A DNA stretch of 8,657 nt from Thermomicrobiales bacterium. Its GTDB lineage: Bacteria > Chloroflexota > Limnocylindria > Limnocylindrales > CSP1-4. The notes below the pieces were generated by a model. It saw only the letters and a list, made by a program, of their open reading frames with translations. It made no database searches and was not told where the DNA came from. The stretch lies in NCBI GenBank assembly GCA_004525275.1, contig SPCO01000050.1, positions 1 through 8,657 on the forward strand, read 5' to 3'. Position 1 is the first letter of the stretch; every line of letters starts with the position of its first letter. Shown in pieces: positions 6,033 to 8,657 of the stretch. The position numbers and the translations under genes were made by a program.

Positions 6033-7265
6033 GTGGAACGAGAAGCGGTCCTCGTCGGCATCGACGTCGGCACGAGCAAGGTCTGCGCGCTCATCGGTGA
6101 GGTGAGCCACGACGGCCGATTGACGATCATGGGTCACGGTACGGTCCCGGCCTCAGGCCTGAAGAAGGGCGTGGTCATCAATATCGACCAGACGGTCCGT
6201 TCGATCGCCGACGCCGTGGAGCGGGCCGAACGTCTGTCCGGCTGGAAGATCGACCGCGCCTTCGTCGGTGTCGGCGGTCAACACGTCGACAGTCTCAACT
6301 CGCGCGGTCAGGTGGCGGTCACCGCCCATCATCGTGAGGTCACCCGGGAGGACGTCAATCGAGCGATCGAGGTCGCCCGGGCCGTGTCTATCCCATCCAA
6401 CCGGGATGTCCTCCACGTCGAACGTCGCGGCTTCACCGTGGATGGCCAGGAGGGCGTCAAGGACCCGCTCGGCATGAGCGCACTGCGGCTCGAGGTGGAG
6501 ACCCATATCGTCACGGCGTCGGCCACCGCGGTCCAGAACCTGACCAAATGCGTCGCGGCCGCCGGTGTCAAGATCGACGAACTGGTGGTCGATGGGCTCG
6601 CGTCGGCGGAGGCAGTCCTGACCGAGACCGAAAAGGAGCTCGGCGTCGCTGTCGCCGACATCGGTGCCGGCACGATCGATCTGGCCTTGTTCCAGGATGG
6701 ATCGCCGTTCCATACCCGGGTCCTGCCGGTCGGCGGTGCCAACGTCACCAACGACGTCGCGATCGGCTTGAAGACGAGCATCCAGGTGGCCGAGGAACTG
6801 AAGATCCAGCACGGGACGTGCGACCTGGCCTCGATCACCGAGGACGAGCAGATCAACGTGTCGGTCCTGGGCGAGGCCGCGGGCCGGACGGTGAGTCGCC
6901 GCGAGGTTTCGCAGATCATCGAAGCCCGGATGCGCGAGACGTTTGAATTGCTGCGTAACGAGATCCGGGCGGCCGGGGTGGGCATGCTGCCGGCCGGAGT
7001 GATCCTGACCGGTGGCGCATCGCAACTGGCCGGAGCCGCCGAGCTGGGTCGTGAGGTTCTGGAGATGCCGGTCCGGGTCGCAGCCCCGGCGGGCGTCGGC
7101 GGCCTCGTCGACACGCTTCTCAACCCAAGCTACAGCACGTCCTTCGGGCTGCTCCGCTGGGGCGCCGCGAGTTTGACATCAGGCGAGCCAACGCGCTACG
7201 AGTCGGCGCCGGCCGGCGGGGGCCTCGGCCGCATCCGGGACGCGTTCCGCAGCATTTTCCCCTGA
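6033..7265 (+). CDS. ftsA: Cell division protein FtsA, actin-like FtsZ membrane anchor
   Basis: 410 residues, actin/Hsp70-fold ATPase that tethers FtsZ filaments to the membrane and recruits later divisome proteins. Phosphate 1 motif GIDVGTSKVCALIG is at 9-22; the FtsA-specific 1C subdomain covers about 82-162 (begins near GGQHVDSLNSRG); phosphate 2 motif ADIGAGTIDLALF is at 208-220; adenosine motif ILTGGASQLAG is at 324-334. After a short Gly/Pro linker, the last residues GLGRIRDAFRSIFP (397-410) form a short amphipathic helix with Arg on one face and I/F on the other, matching the membrane-targeting sequence expected at the FtsA C terminus. The start is GTG, with GGAG at 6017-6020, 12 bases upstream. 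It follows sbp by 31 bases and precedes ftsZ by 208. Pilus PilM and MreB are related folds, but the 1C domain and context favour FtsA. Confidence 0.96.
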   Translation: MEREAVLVGIDVGTSKVCALIGEVSHDGRLTIMGHGTVPASGLKKGVVINIDQTVRSIADAVERAERLSGWKIDRAFVGVGGQHVDSLNSRGQVAVTAHHREVTREDVNRAIEVARAVSIPSNRDVLHVERRGFTVDGQEGVKDPLGMSALRLEVETHIVTASATAVQNLTKCVAAAGVKIDELVVDGLASAEAVLTETEKELGVAVADIGAGTIDLALFQDGSPFHTRVLPVGGANVTNDVAIGLKTSIQVAEELKIQHGTCDLASITEDEQINVSVLGEAAGRTVSRREVSQIIEARMRETFELLRNEIRAAGVGMLPAGVILTGGASQLAGAAELGREVLEMPVRVAAPAGVGGLVDTLLNPSYSTSFGLLRWGAASLTSGEPTRYESAPAGGGLGRIRDAFRSIFP

Positions 7266-7279
7266 CGCAGGCTGAGGAT

Positions 7280-7301
7280 GCCGGTGCACTCGAGCACCGG
7301 C
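7280..7301 (+). other. 8-bp perfect hairpin in the ftsA-ftsZ spacer
   Basis: GCCGGTGC at 7280-7287, loop ACTCGA, then GCACCGGC at 7294-7301, starting 15 bases after the ftsA stop. No T run follows, so it is not a canonical intrinsic terminator. A second, weaker stem (GGCCG at 7299-7303, loop GGCGAA, CGGCC at 7310-7314) shares bases 7299-7301 with it, so the two cannot fully form together. It may lower readthrough from ftsA, act as an RNA-processing or stability element, or be incidental. Confidence 0.45.
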
Positions 7302-7360
7302 CGGGCGAACGGCCGCGGGCGGCTCACGATGTTCGACATCCATTCCCGAGCAGCGGGCGT

Positions 7361-7366
7361 TATACT
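7361..7366 (+). promoter_or_regulatory. Candidate -10 element of an ftsZ promoter
   Basis: TATACT is one base from the sigma70-type consensus TATAAT and stands out in this GC-rich sequence. It would place transcription start near 7373, giving a leader of about 100 bases before ftsZ. No good -35 box lies at 16-18 bases; the nearest match, TCGACA at 7333-7338 (one mismatch to TTGACA), is 22 bases away, which is too far for a normal promoter. Extra transcription of ftsZ from the ftsA-ftsZ gap is common in bacteria. Confidence 0.4.
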
Positions 7367-7461
7367 CCGGCCAACCCAGAGGGATCCGCCCCGTACCGGC
7401 TACGTTGCGCGGGTCCGACCGAGTCACGACACGTCGCGAATCGCCCCGCTTGAGGGACGTT

Positions 7462-7467
7462 GAGGAG
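7462..7467 (+). promoter_or_regulatory. Strong ribosome binding site for ftsZ
   Basis: GAGGAG ends 6 bases before the ATG at 7474, close to the ideal Shine-Dalgarno arrangement and the clearest one after ftsW. It fits the high level at which FtsZ is normally made. Confidence 0.75.
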
Positions 7468-7473
7468 AGCCCG

Positions 7474-8657
7474 ATGCCGTTGCGTTCCGATTCCGAGAAC
7501 TTCGCCCTCATCCGCGTGATCGGGGTGGGGGGCGGTGGCAGCAATGCTGTCAACCGGATGATCCGCGCCGAGATGATGGGAGTCGAGTTCATCGCCTGTA
7601 ATACGGACGCTCAGGCGCTCCTGCAGGCCGATGCCCCGCACAAGATCCGGATCGGCGACAAGATCACCCGCGGCCTCGGCGCCGGCGGTGACGCGACGAT
7701 CGGTCAGCGAGCCGCGGAGGAGGACTCCGAGAAGATCAGCCAGGCGTTGGTCGACTCGGACATGGTCTTCATCACCGCTGGACTCGGCGGTGGCACAGGC
7801 TCAGGCGCGGCTCCCGTGGTGGCCCAGATCGCCAAGGAGACGGGGGCACTCACGATCGGTGTCGTGACCAAGCCCTTCGCGTTCGAGGGCGCCAAGCGCA
7901 AGCTGGTCGCAGAGCGGGCCGCGGAGGAGCTCAAGACCCAGGTCGATACGCTGATCACGATCCCCAACGATCGCCTCAAGGATGTCGTCCAGAAGAACAC
8001 CAGCATCCTGGACGCGTTCCGGGTCGTGGACGATGTGCTTCGACAGGGGGTCCAGGGGATCAGCGACATCATCACGATGCCTGGACTGATCAATCTTGAC
8101 TTTGCCGACGTCCGGGCGATCATGCGCGACGCGGGTTCGGCACTGATGGGCATCGGGCGTGCTTCCGGCGAGAACCGCGCCGTCGAGGCCGCTCGGATGG
8201 CCATCGCCAGCCCGCTCCTGGAGGTCGACATCGCCGGAGCCCAGGGCATCCTGTTCAACATCACCGGATCGTCAAGCCTCAGCTTGTACGAGGTGACCGA
8301 GGCGGCCGAGGAGATCCGGGCGGCGGCAGACCCCGAGGCCAACATCATCTTTGGGACGAGCCTGAACGAGCGCCTTGGTGACGAGGTCATGATCACGGTC
8401 ATCGCCACGGGTTTTGACGGTGGTCGCAAGCGCCAGGCCTCCAGCGCGGATGCGGCGTCCGGAGTCATGGACTCGTCAGCTGACGGGCGACCATCGCGCG
8501 AACGGGATTTCCTCGAGGAGCTCCAGCGCCAGCGCGATGCCGTCGCTGACGGCGGATCGGCGTATCCGACCTCGACGCCGTTCGATGACGACGTCGCCGC
8601 GATCGTGGTCCCGCGTGCGGAGCGCTCGGTCGGGGAGAGCCAGGTGGCCAAGCGACC
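7474..8657 (+). CDS. ftsZ: Cell division protein FtsZ, tubulin-like GTPase (3' end outside window)
   Basis: The frame is open from ATG 7474 to the window edge, giving 394 residues and no stop. FtsZ polymerises into the cytokinetic Z-ring and hydrolyses GTP between subunits. Visible parts: IGVGGGGSNAVNRM at 16-29, NTDAQAL at 43-49, the tubulin/FtsZ signature GGGTGSG at 105-111, TKPFAFEG at 132-139, NDRL at 165-168, and the T7 catalytic loop NLDFADV at 207-213 with Asp209 and Asp212. The C-terminal GTPase subdomain continues to about residue 314 (ITVIATGFD), and a variable, charged linker covers 315 to the end. The usual NP in the GAGANPE loop is DA here (GAGGDATIG, 69-77). The conserved C-terminal peptide that binds FtsA is not recognisable before the window ends. 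The start has a strong ribosome site. Confidence 0.97.
   Translation, partial: MPLRSDSENFALIRVIGVGGGGSNAVNRMIRAEMMGVEFIACNTDAQALLQADAPHKIRIGDKITRGLGAGGDATIGQRAAEEDSEKISQALVDSDMVFITAGLGGGTGSGAAPVVAQIAKETGALTIGVVTKPFAFEGAKRKLVAERAAEELKTQVDTLITIPNDRLKDVVQKNTSILDAFRVVDDVLRQGVQGISDIITMPGLINLDFADVRAIMRDAGSALMGIGRASGENRAVEAARMAIASPLLEVDIAGAQGILFNITGSSSLSLYEVTEAAEEIRAAADPEANIIFGTSLNERLGDEVMITVIATGFDGGRKRQASSADAASGVMDSSADGRPSRERDFLEELQRQRDAVADGGSAYPTSTPFDDDVAAIVVPRAERSVGESQVAKR

Noticed and set aside
7280..7314. Intrinsic terminator after ftsA
   Set aside because: The stem is good but no T run follows in the next 20 bases, so it is listed only as a hairpin.
7278..7463. 61-codon + strand open frame filling the ftsA-ftsZ gap
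   Set aside because: Its start has GAGG directly abutting the ATG with no spacing, the frame runs through the hairpin and the TATACT element, and the product (Arg/Pro/Ser-rich) shows no motif. A regulatory spacer fits better.
7704..8651. Antisense open frame (315 codons) opposite ftsZ
   Set aside because: It mirrors the ftsZ frame, is Ser/Arg/Ala-rich and has no recognisable motif or ribosome site; ftsZ on the + strand explains the region.
1..8657. A hidden novel system such as a defence island, mobile element or CRISPR array
   Set aside because: Every gene is recognisable dcw core machinery in near-standard order, composition looks even throughout, and I see no direct repeats, transposase motifs or spacer-repeat pattern.

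Overview
The window is one uninterrupted stretch of the division and cell wall (dcw) cluster, all on the + strand. It is high in GC (roughly two thirds by eye). In order it holds the 3' end of murD, then ftsW, murG, murB, ddl, ftsQ, a small basic protein gene (sbp, DUF1290 family), ftsA and the first part of ftsZ. Both end genes run off the window. I see no mobile element, CRISPR array, tRNA, rRNA or foreign-looking insert, and no stretch over about 210 bases lacks a gene.

Organism: FtsA plus a DUF1290 small basic protein between ftsQ and ftsA, a MurB with the Ser-containing SAGSVFRNP motif, and the high GC point to a monoderm-type or Terrabacteria lineage. A high-GC Chloroflexota (for example a Limnocylindria-like group) or a deep actinobacterial relative is the best guess. 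This is inference from gene order and motif style, not from a database match. The order resembles the Bacillus subtilis cluster murD-spoVE-murG-murB-divIB-ylxW-ylxX-sbp-ftsA-ftsZ, but a ddl is added and the two DUF881 genes (ylxW, ylxX) are missing.

Layout: positions 1-5640 are tightly packed, with murD/ftsW, murG/murB, murB/ddl and ddl/ftsQ each joined by an ATGA or GTGA stop/start overlap, and ftsW/murG overlapping by 86 bases. From 5641 the spacing loosens: 37 bases before sbp, 31 before ftsA and 208 before ftsZ. The last gap holds a perfect 8-bp hairpin, a TATACT -10-like element and a strong Shine-Dalgarno site, so ftsZ probably has its own promoter.

Function: MurD, MurB and Ddl make parts of the cytoplasmic UDP-MurNAc-pentapeptide precursor, MurG makes lipid II at the membrane, and FtsW polymerises lipid II at the septum. 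FtsQ belongs to the divisome signalling complex, while FtsA anchors FtsZ filaments to the membrane. murC is not between murG and murB and must be elsewhere if present.

This is conserved core machinery and I find no convincing undescribed system. The points worth a second look are local: the 86-base ftsW/murG overlap, a divergent donor-site motif in MurG (WDGN in place of HEQN), the missing murC and DUF881 genes, and the structured ftsA-ftsZ spacer.
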